Positions 22,201-34,638 of a stretch of 64,000 bases of DNA are shown here, in pieces. The notes under the pieces are model-generated. The model saw only the letters and a list, made by a program, of their open reading frames with translations, was not told where the DNA came from and searched no databases. The stretch lies in the NCBI GenBank assembly GCA_027574665.1, contig CM050666.1, positions 1,736,001 through 1,800,000 on the forward strand, in the 5' to 3' direction. The position numbers and the translations under genes are program-made. How positions within the stretch are numbered: the first letter of the stretch is position 1; each line of letters begins with the position of its first letter. The DNA is from Rhynochetos jubatus (lineage: Eukaryota; Chordata; Aves; Eurypygiformes; Rhynochetidae).

Positions 22201-25200
22201 TCCTCTCTTGTGCTATGTGTAGCATCAAGTCTTACAGTTTTCTGAGTGAGTGCTAGTTGTCCCAGACCAAAGCTGGGCCAAGATCCATGCAAACTGTTGA
22301 ATAGTCTGTAGGACTGTGCTAAGCCTGTGTCCCCTTTGTCTACTAGTAAAGAAAGAGGCTCTGAGTGCAGAGCTTCTCTTCTTGCATCCATGCAGTTTGC
22401 TAGGTGTCTTTGCAGTGCTCTCAGCTTTCAGGTACAGCTAGTGCAAAAGATGGGATAGAGAACTGGTAAGTCTTGCAAGGCATCCTCAAACTTTTGGCCA
22501 CATAAAGTGGTACTGTAGTACAGTATAGCAGTAAAAACGCTGCAAGTCTCTGGCTAGGCAGATATTATCTGATAGTATAAGATGATACTATCTTATTCCA
22601 CATGGAAGTGGTCTATTGAAATACCTTTTCTCTGTTAGCATAACACCACAACCTAAACTGGCACAATTACATCAGCACATATGAAGACTAGACTCCCAAA
22701 AACATTTAATCCAAAGGCACAACACAGGAAGAGAAAAGAGAGGTGGATGGGGAGAGCTAGGAAGAGCAGTAATGGGGTACATGCATTCTGCACTGGGTGA
22801 AATAGCAAAGACCAGCAAAACCAGAAATGAGTTTTGGTTTGGTAGGAGTTTCGGGATCCAGTTGCCCAATATAGGTAAAGCAACTGCAGCTCCTTGTTCC
22901 CAGGTTCAGGCAGCAGTGAGTCTGATCGGGATGAAAGACCATTAGTGGAAAATTTACATATATGCATATATTCAGCATGGATCCCTCCAGTAGCTGGGCT
23001 TAGGCAGTCTGCCTAGCAGCTGACCCTGGATCCTGGGCCTCCCTAGTTTCTGGCACCTGGGCATATGAGCTCCTGAGACCAACAGCCCTGCTCCAGTTGC
23101 TCAGACATCCTCACACACAGAGATGTACAGACACATGCACTGAGGACTCATGAACTTCCTCCCATTCCCTGTCTTTTGTTCCTCCTCTACATCCCAAAAA
23201 TGTCTTGTGCAATCCCCAAATGCCCTTCCTGACATCACGTAACATGTCCCCATGCACTCAGGCAGTGATCCTTCTCAGCCTGGAGGGCTGCTTCCATTGA
23301 CTCGTGTGGTGGGTCTCCCACCTGAACCGTGTGACTGGTGCCTCTGCTCACATAGGCCTGGAAGGAGCTGGGGTAGGGAGCGGTGCTCACTCTAATTAGA
23401 TTATTTGGGTTCCGTTGACTGTTACTGTTTCTTTATGTTTGTGGAGATGAGCTAACAAGAATTGCAAAACTACAATTCCTGGGGAAAGGTGGCTTGGAAC
23501 TAAATGTCTCTTAGAGAACAGCAACAATGAGCAAGACCTTGAAGAGTTATCAGATGGAAAATAAGATGAGGATAAGAAGAAAAGGTTAAAACCTGTAAAA
23601 AATCAGTGCAGACAATATTAACGAAAACATGTCAACATAACTGCACTTCCCTTTGTATCCAAGACAAAGTGTCTAGGGTGTTGGGGCACTTGGCAACAGC
23701 TTCTCTGAGGCTGAGCTGAAAGCATCTTGTTGATAGGAGCTGCTGAGAACTAATGGCAAAAATGGATTTCTCCTCAGAAGAAGATTTTCAAGGAAGTGAA
23801 ATTCAGAGAGAAGTCCAGACAGCAAGCGGGGGTTTTGCTGAATCCTGGCTGAGGACCATCTTCCCAAACCTGAGTAATTCAGCTCTTGGGAACACTGAAA
23901 AAGAGCCTTTCTATTATTTGAGGGTTTTCTGGGACTGCACAATTGCACTGAACAGTCTAACAAGTTGATGAAGATGTTCAGGAGGAGTGGCGTGTTTGCC
24001 CTTACTGGGAAGAGGTCTTTCCTTCTTTGAAAGTGCTTTGCAGAAAACATCCTTCTTTCCTAAACATTAAGCAACCCCCTCTTGAATCAAAAGTGGGTTA
24101 TTTGACAATGGAAAAAATAAATTTAAGAGATCACCTGGAACAACATTTGTATCCATTATTTCACTGAACCCTGTTGCACCATAAATAATCCTAACAAAAA
24201 CCACTGCTTGGTTCTTATATCAGCTAGTCCTTTTCTTAGCATGCCTCCTGTTCACTGCTCTGGGATCATATTAGTGAATGGCTGCACCATAGACATGGTC
24301 CTATGCATACTCTTTGCGATGACACTTCCGAGTAATGCTCTTTTCTCTACTACAGCTACTACTTTGTGTGTATCTGTCTGCAGAGATCAGGGTTTCCCTT
24401 GAAATCTAGGACAGAGGATGCTCAAGGTCTTACTTCAGAGTAGCCTGAAGAATCTCAAGGTACTTGACCATAAATTGAAGCAAATGTGAGAGAAAGATTC
24501 CCACATGGGACAAGTTCTGATGTTGCAGCACAGGAAGCAAACTCCAGCAGGATCTTAACACAATAATGAACAGCAAAAACCTTTCAGAAGTGCTCCAGTT
24601 CTTGTTCTTGTTATCATAGGCTGCACTAGATGTTTGGTTAGAAGGTCTCCAGGGAACCCTGGTGTATTGTGGTCCATATGAAAAGTTTAAGGGATTGCGA
24701 ATCTTCCCTGGACATCATCAGAGACATCTCCAAATTCCAAAGAGATGGCTGCTGCCAGTGCCCCATCAGATGCCCAGATCACAGTGTTGGGAAGAGGGCT
24801 ATTCCAGTTGCAAGCATGTGTCATACAGCAGGCTGACTGCCTTGGCAAGCATGTGAGGCCAACACCCTGTGGCTACTGTGGTATTGGGTGGATGTGAACT
24901 CAGAAGACTTCTGATCTCAGATTTATTCCCTTTTCTTTCATTTTTCTGTGTTCCAAATGGGATCTCTGCAGAGAAATTGAGCTCCAGGCTGTTATTTCTA
25001 TAAACCATTAGTACTTTCTGTGCATTAGCCATTCTGTCATCTTCTAACTCCCTTTCATGTCTCTGGGTTTCCTTGCCTTCTTTGTTGGTTTTCCTTTCCT
25101 CATCAAAATGCTACCTACAGCCCAATGTTGAGGATGACCCCATACTTATAATCTCTTTGAGACATCAAAAGTTATTCCCTCCTTCCTTGTCTCTCATTCC

Positions 25201-25846
25201 TCTATACTTCCTCCTGCTGAAGCTGACGATGCTACAGGGGTTAAAAACCCAAACATCTTTAATGCAGACAAATATGAAAAGGAACAGTGCAGTAAAAACA
25301 GAGCTTTGTTCCATAGCAAGAACAATGCTTTCAGTGTGCAGCTACCTCAGGATTTCATGAGTTATATCTTCCAAAGTGAGACATTTCATAATCGATGGAG
25401 ATTAAAAGACACTTTAGACTCCCCAGGCTGTTAATCCCTTGTGCACTCAATACACCCAGATTTCCAGCCCCTGGCATTTCTATTCCCACCTCACAGCAGC
25501 AGTTCCACCATTAAGCCTGCACATTCAAGGAATGTTTTCTTCCATCCCCACTTAAACCCCAAGGCAAGATCAGTAGCTAGAAACTCAGCATCAACACTAC
25601 TGGGAGCAGAGCAGCATGACCATATGGGCACTCAGTGCTTTTAAAGTTATATACATATCTGTGCTGTTATCCTATAAAATGTACACTGCTTTTTGTTGGG
25701 GTTTATGTTTCACTGTAAAGCTGGTATTGCCGTCATCAATTAAGCTTTTTATTATTTTTACTGTTTGATGTTCATTACGATTTTTATTGACAAAGGTTCA
25801 ATAAGAGTTTGTAAGTTACACAAATGCCTTCGACCAAATATGTCTT
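19254..25846. other. Long unique stretch, no gene seen
   Basis: These 6.6 kb contain no transposon, RNA gene or exon that I can recognise. The longest frames (for example a - strand frame at 21381-21812) are rich in Ser, Phe and Leu and look like chance. The right end (25640-25800) is strongly AT-rich just before the next CR1. Confidence 0.55.
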
Positions 25847-26550
25847 AGCAGCCCTGAGGAGAAGGACTTGGGGGGACTGGTGGACGAGAAGCTGAACATG
25901 AGCCGGCCGTGTGCGTTGGCAGTCCAGAAAGCCAACCGTATCCTGGGCTATATCAGGAGAAGTGTGGCCAGCAGGTCGAGGGAGGGGATTCTCCCACTCT
26001 ACTCTGCTCTTGTAAAACCCCACCTGGAGTACTGTGTCCAGCTGTGGAACCCTCAGCTTAAGGATATTGATCAGTTGGAACAAGTCCAGAGGAGGCCACG
26101 AAGATGATCACAGGGCTACAGCACCTCTCCTATGAAGAAAGGCTGAGAGAATTTGGCTTGTTCAGCCTGGAGAAGAGGTGGCTTCGGGGAGACCTTAAAG
26201 CACCTTCCAGTACCTGAAGGGGGCCTACAAGGAAGCTGGGGGGGGGACTTTTTACAAGGGCCTGTAGTGACAAGACAAGGAATAACAGGTTTAAATTGAA
26301 AGCAGGGAGATTTAGATTGGGTATCAGGAAGAAGTTCTTCCCCGAGAGGATGGTGAGGCACTGGAACAGGTTGCCTAGAGAAGCTGTGGATGCCCCATCC
26401 CTGGAAGTGTTCAAGGCCAGTCTGGATGAGGCTTTGAGCAACCTGGTCTAGTGGAAGGTGTCCCTGCCCATGACAGGGTGTGTGTGTGTCTGTTTGGAAT
26501 TAGATGATCTTTAACGTCCCTTCCAACCCAAACCATTCTATGATTCTATG
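25847..26550 (+). mobile_element. CR1 LINE, 5'-truncated
   Basis: The element begins at the [18 protein letters not shown] block and ends in two perfect ATTCTATG units (26535-26550). The 3' untranslated region contains a GT run (about 26478-26489) where related copies have a G-rich run, so a small microsatellite has grown inside the tail. It retains the more usual AAGAAGTTCTTCCCC-type block, unlike the copies at 1 and 5952, and therefore belongs to a separate lineage of CR1. It is not coding-competent. Confidence 0.94.
25868..26107 (+). pseudogene. CR1 reverse transcriptase C-terminal fragment
   Basis: An 80-codon frame encodes the CR1 ORF2 segment with the blocks [31 protein letters not shown] and [15 protein letters not shown] small deletion after PQLK (residues are missing before [11 protein letters not shown]) and a shift after 26100 end the reading. 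The [23 protein letters not shown] block continues in another frame from about 26125. Confidence 0.88.
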
Positions 26551-29539
26551 AATAAAATGAACTTTCATAAAAGCTCTGCCAAAAGCCTGATGAATGTTCC
26601 TGCAGCTCTTCTTCTCAGAGGCAGAGAATCCATACCTTTCCTTGTGATTTGCAGCAGTTTGCTGGAGGGATTTGTATTCTTGTGACACTGAAGGTCTCTT
26701 AGGGGGCAGGGTGTCTTCCTGCCAGCATCCTCATCTTCACTTTGCTCTTCCCTGTGCTCACCTGTACCAACTCAGGATATTCTTAAGCTTGCTCTTCCCT
26801 CCTGTCCAAGTGCCCAGGCAAAAACCTCATCAGCCAAACACAGAAGGTAGTTTCTCCTAAAAGCCATGAATTTCCTGCCTTGAGGACCAGCAAGGATCAT
26901 GGACATTTCTGATTGGAGAAGATGCAGCTGTTTCTTAATGTCCATTACCCCATCCAAAACTGCATCCCAAGAGTGCTGAGGATTCTCCAGCCTTGGAGAA
27001 GCATATTTAAATGTTGCTTTCAGTGTCTGAGTGTTGAGGTGCATAATGGGGAATGAACAAGCATGTAAATCAGATCCTTCAGTAAGAGGAAAATGCTACA
27101 GAAATGCAAATATATTGAGAACCCCTTGTTTTTCCCAAACTCTGAGATCCACTGTTTCAAGGACAGGATGGATTAGACCCTCTCCTGGGAACAGGAGTCA
27201 TGTTCCTTTGTTTGGAGGAGAAGTTTCCCTCGCCCACAGCTGCAGCAGACAGCAGCTGTGCTAGCTACATGGCCTTTCTCTCTGCTATGGTGTGATGGAT
27301 GCTGCAGTAAGATCCTGGAGGGACAGGAAGTGTTTAGGGATTTGTTACACATAATATTCCTTCTACTCACAAATGAAATGTCTTCCCTTCAATCTGAAGT
27401 GGTTTTTCTGCCATGAACTCTCAGTTCTGACCCTAAAGTGTCCATGCAGTTAGTCCCAGAGCATGAGGAAATGGGCTTGCAAGTGCGTTTAGCATGACCC
27501 AAAATACTTAGGGAAGAGTGCTGTTTCTCTGTAAGTCCATCCTTCACTGTCCAGATTGTCACTCAGCACTGCTGCAGGCAACATGGGTGGAAAGTAGGAC
27601 TTCTCAGTTATTTAAACAAGTGCTTCAAAATGCTTGTTAAACTACTGAAGCTGCAAGCATCCTCTGATGCTGCTGGGAAAGAGTGTACTGACATCAATCT
27701 ATGTATTAACAACCAGACCAATGCAGCCATGGAAAGACCTTTCTGTCACCAGCCATTTCTTGCAATATTGCCTGAAGGACATGAAGGGCATGGGGATCAC
27801 CCTTATTGCCAGAGCCATTTCAAGCAGTCACTCCTCTTAACAGGGAAGAAGACTTCTGTAGAGCTCCTGGAATTTGTGCTAAATCAGCAGATAAAAAGAC
27901 ATACTGCTCTTTCCTGATTATTTGATTTCTCTGCATTTATAGAAAGAAAGACTCCTTTAACACTTAATCTACGTTGTTATTCATGTTTAGTTTGCTGTTT
28001 GTCTTTTTTTTTAACACAACTGAAATTTATCATAAATGTTTCATGAGTAAACAATGGTGTTGATCTATTTGCTAGGCATGACAGTTTGCAGTTCTGCAGG
28101 GAACATGACACAAAAAAAGTCCATCTCTGACACAAACGTTAGGCACACCTAAAACCCACCCTTCTATCTGCATTTGAAGACATGGAAAGATCAGGGGCAT
28201 AGGCTGATAAAGAGTATGAGGCAAGGCCTGTTGAGAGAGTACTGATGAAGCCTTTGGGAGGACAGTGTTACCACCAGATCCCTAAGACGTCTTTCTTCCA
28301 GATTTCAGTGCTAGGGCACAGTGCTATACCACATGGTGCAGAAAATGACAACAAAACTTTGTCCCCATTACACGTCTGTCAGATGTACTGCAGGAGACTG
28401 ACTTTGTTGTGACCCCAAGCAATGTGGTGTGATGTGGGGACAGGGAGACCATCCTTCTTGGACACCCAGTGCTTGGCCAGGATGTCCCAAGCACCTCCTT
28501 GCTCACATTTCATTGCAGGATCAGTCAGATGTTGCACAAGTCCTTGCTGAGGAAGGAAGGAAGTCCTTGCTGTTGCTGCTCTCCAGGTGAGAGCAGGTGG
28601 TGCTGGGATGGAGGGGTTTGCTTGAAGCACAATGCTCTTGGGATGCTTGGTGAGACCCTGTGCCCATGTTCCCAGCAATGGTACAAGGTGTTCAGCACCC
28701 ATAGGCTTTGCAGAGTAAATGACAGCATTGTCCCGAATTCAGGCACAGCCTGAGATGGCACCTACTGAGGTCCTGCATGACTGAAAACACACATGGCCAG
28801 GCTCAGCATGCAGACACCAGCTGCTTCAAGACACCTGGCCTCCAGCCTGGCCAAAAAATATCCTTCATGTGAGATAGCAGCAGTCTGCTGCTCTCTCTGC
28901 CAGACACCCAGGGGTTGGCCAGCACCAACTTGACCGGCTGTGGTCAATCATTGCTCTTCAGCTGGCCTTGTACACTTTCTAATGGGGTACGCATTGCCAG
29001 GGTGGGCTCAACACCCTGCTAGAGATACTTTTCACCTAAGGCTGGGAGTGTCCCTTGGGGATGGCCAGGCAAGAGGAAACCCTACCTAGAGCAGTGTCTG
29101 CTGTCTGGCAGCAGTAGGCCTTTGTCCTGGCAGAGGAACCCTGCAGAGCATCTCCAGAACTCCTCTCATGCAAATCCCACTCCAGTCTCCCACAGTTAGA
29201 AACTGGCTTAGCCCTGCTGTAGGAGGCTTAGTAATGCCCTTTCCAAAATACATTAGTGTTAACTCTGCTAATTGGATATTCTCATTATCCATATAAATTC
29301 CAGTCCCACTGGGATTCTGTGCTACAGATATGCAAATCCAACTTTACAAGCCCTTGCTCTAGCATTTCTGAGTTGTGCTCAGCATCATTTAAGTGAAGAA
29401 CAGTAGTGGCTGATGACTGTAGAGGCATCTAAGTGTGCTGGGGATTTAAACCAAACTGCTCAGTCACATCAGTTTGAAAAGTGGCTTCTCTGGGAAGGAA
29501 AGGTCTTTTTGGATAGAATTTCACAGAGTGAATATTAAG
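26551..29539. other. Unique stretch, no gene seen
   Basis: There is no gene or transposon that I can identify. At 27950-28080 an AT-rich block holds forkhead-like words (GTAAACA, TGTTTAG). It could be conserved regulatory DNA, but this cannot be judged from one sequence. Overlapping short frames at 28324-28761 on both strands show no family resemblance. Confidence 0.5.
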
Positions 29540-29625
29540 TTAATTTGACTGTAAGCTCCTTGAGAGAGCTTCCTTTCTCACGTTTGTGCAGATTGCAGCA
29601 CCATTGCTGGGATCCAACCAGCACA
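29540..29625 (+). mobile_element. Possible ancient L3/MIR-like 3' tail
   Basis: The words CTGTAAGCTCCTTGAGAG, then CGTTTGTGCAGATTGCAGCAC, CATTGCTGGGATCC recall the 3' end of ancient amniote CR1-L3/MIR-type elements (an 'actgtaagctcctTgagggcaggg...tttgtacagtgccta' pattern from memory). Only about 85 bases are similar and drift is heavy, so the call is tentative. Confidence 0.35.
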
Positions 29626-32600
29626 GCCATTTAATGGGTTTGTGACTGCCACTGATTTAACATTACCCTCCCAGCTCATTTCCAAGAAATTACTTAAATA
29701 GCCCAATCATTTGCAGTTCTTGGCCAGCTGAGGGCCGAATGCACTTCCTCATATTTGCTCTTGGATGTGAATCGGTCCCCAGTGTATCTTATTCTTGAAT
29801 AGGAAGGCATTTGGAAATTCCCTGTATTGTAAGACCAAGCCAAGAAATGTGAAGCCAATGTAGACAGAAACAGAAGGAGCTGGAAGACTCGACATGGCTC
29901 GGTTGTTACCACTGTGTTGGCAGATGGAAAGAAAGGGGCAGTGACACCTCTAAATGGGATCAGAGCACTCTGGATCTGCTTTTCACTAAAAAGTGATTTC
30001 TTCATAAACAGAAAAATCTTCAAAATACCCAAATACCCACATTAGTGTGGGTGGAGTTTTTTCAGATGTAGGTATTTGTTTTCAATAAGAAATTATCATC
30101 AATATCAAAAAGGGAGAAAAGAGAAAAGGAGATAACAGGACTTTTTTCCAATCTAATTTTTGGATCAGCTCCAGAAAGCATGTCTTCACTAAAACAAATT
30201 GATGCAGGATGTTTGTGAGGCTATTTCAAAATACCTGTAATTTCCCTCCTCCTGTTTATAAAAGCCTCAGAACATGATCAGGGAACGAAACCAATAAAGA
30301 GCTATTCTAGCCAGTTCCCTCATTTATGGGATGAATCTCATACTGTGAATAATGGAGAGTGAATAGCTGAAGTAAATAGTTCACAATCAATCTGCCTTGC
30401 TTGGCTCAGCAAATGCAATCAAATAAGATGCAGTACAATGCGGCTGGATGCAATGTCACTGTCTAGAAACAAAGAATGTACATTGTAATTACATGGTAGG
30501 TGACTGCATCTTGGAAAGCGTGGAAGGAGTGAGGGTCATGCTGGAAACCAAGTTAATTGGCAGTGTCGTGGCTATGAAGATGCATATGATCCAGAACGGA
30601 TAAACAGCACACTATATAATCAAAGGCAAAGGTGCTTTATACTGTACATAGAGCAAAGGGCAGTCATATGCTGCTACCAAAAATTTACACAAAAGCACAA
30701 GATTCAAAGCCATGGCAATAACACCTGAAGGGGATGAGCTCTTGGGAAACCTCAGGCAATGGAAGACATTGAGCTTCAGCTGCTTGATCACTCTGTGTCA
30801 GCAAAGACTAAACCCTGGCCTTTGATGTGTCAAGAAGCCCTATGTCAATTGATGTTTGCCAGGTGGTAGGTGAGTTTGATTTCTTGACTCCCCCTGAAAA
30901 TGCAAAGGACATTGGCTTAAGCAGCAGAAAACAACTGACAGTGTCTGAATGTTCCAGAGAAGTAGCTTTTCCCCACTTGCAAGCAAGATTTCCACTGTTC
31001 AACCATAATGAGATGATGAAATGGATCAAGCTGGGAAAATGGGAATGCTAGTCTTCAGAAGGGGTGGTGGTGTGGCAGCCACCTTGTGCCCACACTGCCT
31101 CACTGGTGCTCCTGAAGCTGCTGAACACCTCAGAGGAGACCATGGAGATTCAGAACTCTAGAAACAAGCCCTGTAAGTGTCCTGAATGAAGCAAGAGTGC
31201 TTGTTGTAGCCTTTTGGCTGGCTTTGTCTGCCTGGGTAGACAGGACAGGAGCCATTGCTGGACATACTGCACTTCTGGTTGCTTTATCCCCCAGAAAATC
31301 CAAGAACTTCTACCCACCATTTCTCTGTCCCATCTCTAAGCCTGGAAAGCAGTGCCCTGGCTGATGGGACTGAGACACAGAGGTTGGGTTGGAAGAGCAT
31401 GGAGCTGATGACCCTGTGTGGAAGGAGGCTGATGGACCTAAAGGAGGCTAATGAAAGGGATGCATAGCTCAAGAAAGCAAGCCGGGATGTACATAGAGAG
31501 TGGGCAGAGATAGAAAAGAAGGATATCTGCTGTTTTTGAGAAGGAGAGGCAAGGAAGACATGGGGAGCAGGGATATAGTTGTTGAAGAGTGGGAAATAGG
31601 CAGAACAGGGCTCCTGGCAGATTCTTTCATGGTCCAGAGCATCCAGGGCTTCCCTTCGCCCAGAGGAAGGAGCAAAGGGAAAGATCTGGAGATAGTGTGG
31701 CTTGGGGACCATCAGTCATCAGACACCAGCATTGGTCATGCTAGTGCTCCCATGCTCCCTTGGTGGAGCTGCAGCCAACCTGGGAAAGCAGAATGCAGTG
31801 TTAAGGGTGTTTCTGGAAATGCAGCCACTGATGGGTCTGGTATAAAACAAGTTTTCGCACAGCACTCAATTTTGGATGTGCACATCCTTGAAAAAAACAA
31901 AATAATATAATTAGAGCTGAACATTGCTCTTCAGGGAAGTAACCAGAGTTGTCTTTGATACCATAAATTTAGGTGCTGATGACCTGCAGGTATAACCTGC
32001 TGCCAGTGATGCCACAGAGCCAGCCCTGGCTGTAAGCAGTGTTTGCACAATGTAGACCATGTAGAGTTAAGCCCTGCAGGTCTCAGATCAAGAAGCATCT
32101 GGCTGGCATTGCCTTTCCTAGGAAAATTATGGATTCTTAGCAGCAAGCTAATAAACCAATCAGCAGTAATTAGCATCTTTTGAGGAATGAACTGTCGGGT
32201 GGCATTCAAGGAGTAGAACATCTTGCCTGAGCAAAATGAAGTGTGAAAGAGCTCTGCAACGACGTGGGTCTATTGCTATGGTGCTCTCTTCAGAGGCTCA
32301 GTATCTGCAAACCTGCTGCAGAGGAGGGAAGCCTGGACTGACAGTCCAGACTGCACACACCACTTCTTGAACAAATCATCTCCTCCGTTTTCCTTCCCAA
32401 GCTGTGATTTTTTATTGCAGGCTGCAGTTCTGCCTTGAATAAAGAAGGATGCTCTCTTGGGGCACATTGAAGCGTGGGACTGGCCCAGACTTTGATCTAT
32501 CGCTAAAATGGTTCTATTTTCTTTTTGCTTTGTGGAATGCCTGAATTTTTACTGAAATATGTCAATCAAAATATAAAATCATCAGTTCCAGGGCTGCCCA

Positions 32601-33873
32601 TTGACACCCTCATTTTCCTGCTGTCATACTGAAATCTTCACTGTCTGTGCTCCCATATGCCCTTGGGGTGGTTGCTCCTCACACACCAGGTTACATCAGG
32701 GAAATGGTGCTGTTGTACCTTGGAGACAACTTTTCTGTCCCTCATCTGAAATGCTTCTTCATCAGGCTTCTAGAGCTGGACCTTTCACAAGAAAGGAGTA
32801 AAACTAGTCCTTGTTTGTTAAGATGGTTGCATTTCAACTGCATGAAACGGCATCCAAGCAGGTATGGCTGCAGCAGACTCATGGAATATTTCTGGCTTCA
32901 TGCATATGGTGGTCTGAGGAATTTGGAGTCAAGAGCAGTCAAAGGCTTCTGAGATCAACAGAGATCAACAGGGATAGGAGCAACTGTCCACTTAGAGTAA
33001 AGAAAATAACAATGGCAAAAATCAAAAGGCAAAGGACAGCTGGGGAAGAGAGAGGAAAAGAGTCTGGGAGCCTGAAGAATCACTTAGAAATACTCAGCTT
33101 CAGAAGCAAGGAGGCTGCTCTCTGGCACTGATGGATGGAAAGGTTCAACCTTGTACCTGTCTTGCATCCACGGTGACTGGGCTGTGCTGGGCCTTTGTGT
33201 GTCTCACCAACACAGGGAAGGGGGAAGTCTGAACTTGGCAATGTGTGCTGTGGGAAGAGGGAAGATGATGTTTATGAGCTCCCACCCCGGCAGTAAACAT
33301 TTCTGTTGGAAAATATACTGGGCCAAGTATGTTCAGATTTGATCCAAAAGATTTTTTGTAAGAATGAAGCATTCTGGAGAAGCTTAGAATTTTTCCTCTG
33401 GAGGAGAAGTTATCCTGAGAATTTACAGTCTACAGAACCAACAAACCATGCCTGGATCCCTCCATCCTGGTGACTGTCTTCCTTTGCTGTACATGTGCTG
33501 AGAAAGAGAAGACAGGACATCTTGACAAGGTCTCTCCTAACTGTGCATCAGCACGGCTCCCTTTCAGAGCCCCAAATCTGGCTGGAAATACATCTACAAA
33601 CCCCATGGCTTCTCTGTTTGTTGACCTGCTTCTTGCACTGTAGCCTCTATGCAGAGGCTGTTGCTTTCAGCAAAGCGTGTCTGGTCAGAGCTGGGATAAG
33701 TGGTTGAGAAGAGGTCCCTCAGGATGGCAATATGAAACATAGTAGGCATATTGTGACATAGTTTTAACAGACCAGCACTTACAGGTCCATTAATCTCAGT
33801 TAAAGTGGATTTGAATATTTAGCACAGGTTCAAGTAGAAGTGACTGGGAATGGTGTATTGGGCTCATCAGGGG
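29626..33873. other. Unique stretch, no gene seen
   Basis: No recognisable gene, RNA or transposon was found. Purine-rich sequence at 31440-31700 (+ strand) produces long open frames on the - strand (31284-31712, 142 codons) through low stop density, so I treat them as chance. An AT-rich block lies at 30030-30310. Confidence 0.5.
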
Positions 33874-34638
33874 TGTTTTGCTAATTGATGGGGTTGGCAG
33901 GAAGAACACAGACACCAAGTTAAAGTTGAAAAGAGAAACTTATTTACTTCAGTCTGAAACAGCAGACAGCATAAACAAGGTAACGCACCTATCATTACTA
34001 CATAAAGTTACTCATAGTGATTAAGAAAGATACATCACCAATTGCCCTAATACTTTACCATCATCCAATTCTGCACATCAGCTGGGGAGCCCCGGTGGCA
34101 GCAAGGGTTTGGAGAACCTGTCCTGACAATTGGCCAATCCTACGCAGTGCGTCCACTTGTAGGTGAGGCTCCAAAGTCGCTGCGTGAGGGTCCAGCTTTT
34201 ATACAGTTGAATAAACAATCTTAGAGACTCCATGTGTGGAGACATCCAATGTTCCCCCCTGCCCTTTCATTGGATTCCACCCGAGGCCTGGCCAGGACCC
34301 AGGACGGGATCCAAAATGGGCATCTCTATCTGTTTGGCTCAGACAAGGCTGGACATCTGGCTGTATCGCCTTGGTAGTCTGTCTCTACATAGATGTTTCA
34401 TCCTTCTAATGATTATATCTTATCTAAGCTTCATTCTCTGCTAACGAGCACACACATTCCACCAATGATCAGCGGGTACTCCCACAGTCACTTCCCATAC
34501 TGATATGGTGCTGGTCGGGAGATTCACTCAGAAGTCAACTTTGGTTCGAGGCCTATGATTCAGGCCTGTTTGAGGCCTGTAGTCCAGGCATTTTTATATC
34601 ACAGGAGCTAGCACAAAATCCTAGACTAGCACAAAACA
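33874..34638 (-). mobile_element. Probable LTR of an endogenous retrovirus, family C
   Basis: On the - strand this segment has a TATA box (TATAAAAGC) at 34195-34203. Downstream of it is a GC-richer leader-like stretch (34090-34190) and then an AATAAG/AAATAA polyadenylation-like word near 33938-33946. That is a U3-R-U5 order like the LTR at 4731. Its presumed ends form an inverted repeat: TGTTTTGC on the left and GCACAAAACA on the right. The U3 side carries repeated AGGCCTGT-type words (34554-34588). No 4- to 6-bp target duplication is found at these edges, so boundaries are uncertain by tens of bases. No coding region adjoins it. Confidence 0.55.
34195..34203 (-). promoter_or_regulatory. LTR TATA box
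   Basis: The - strand reads TATAAAAGC in the predicted U3 of the 33874-34638 LTR. It is followed downstream on that strand by a GC-rich leader-like stretch. Transcription would run leftward. Confidence 0.45.

Noticed and set aside
31284..31712. 142-codon minus-strand open frame
   Set aside because: It lies opposite purine-rich DNA, which depletes stops. The product is low-complexity Ser/Leu/Phe-rich, and other registers are open too.
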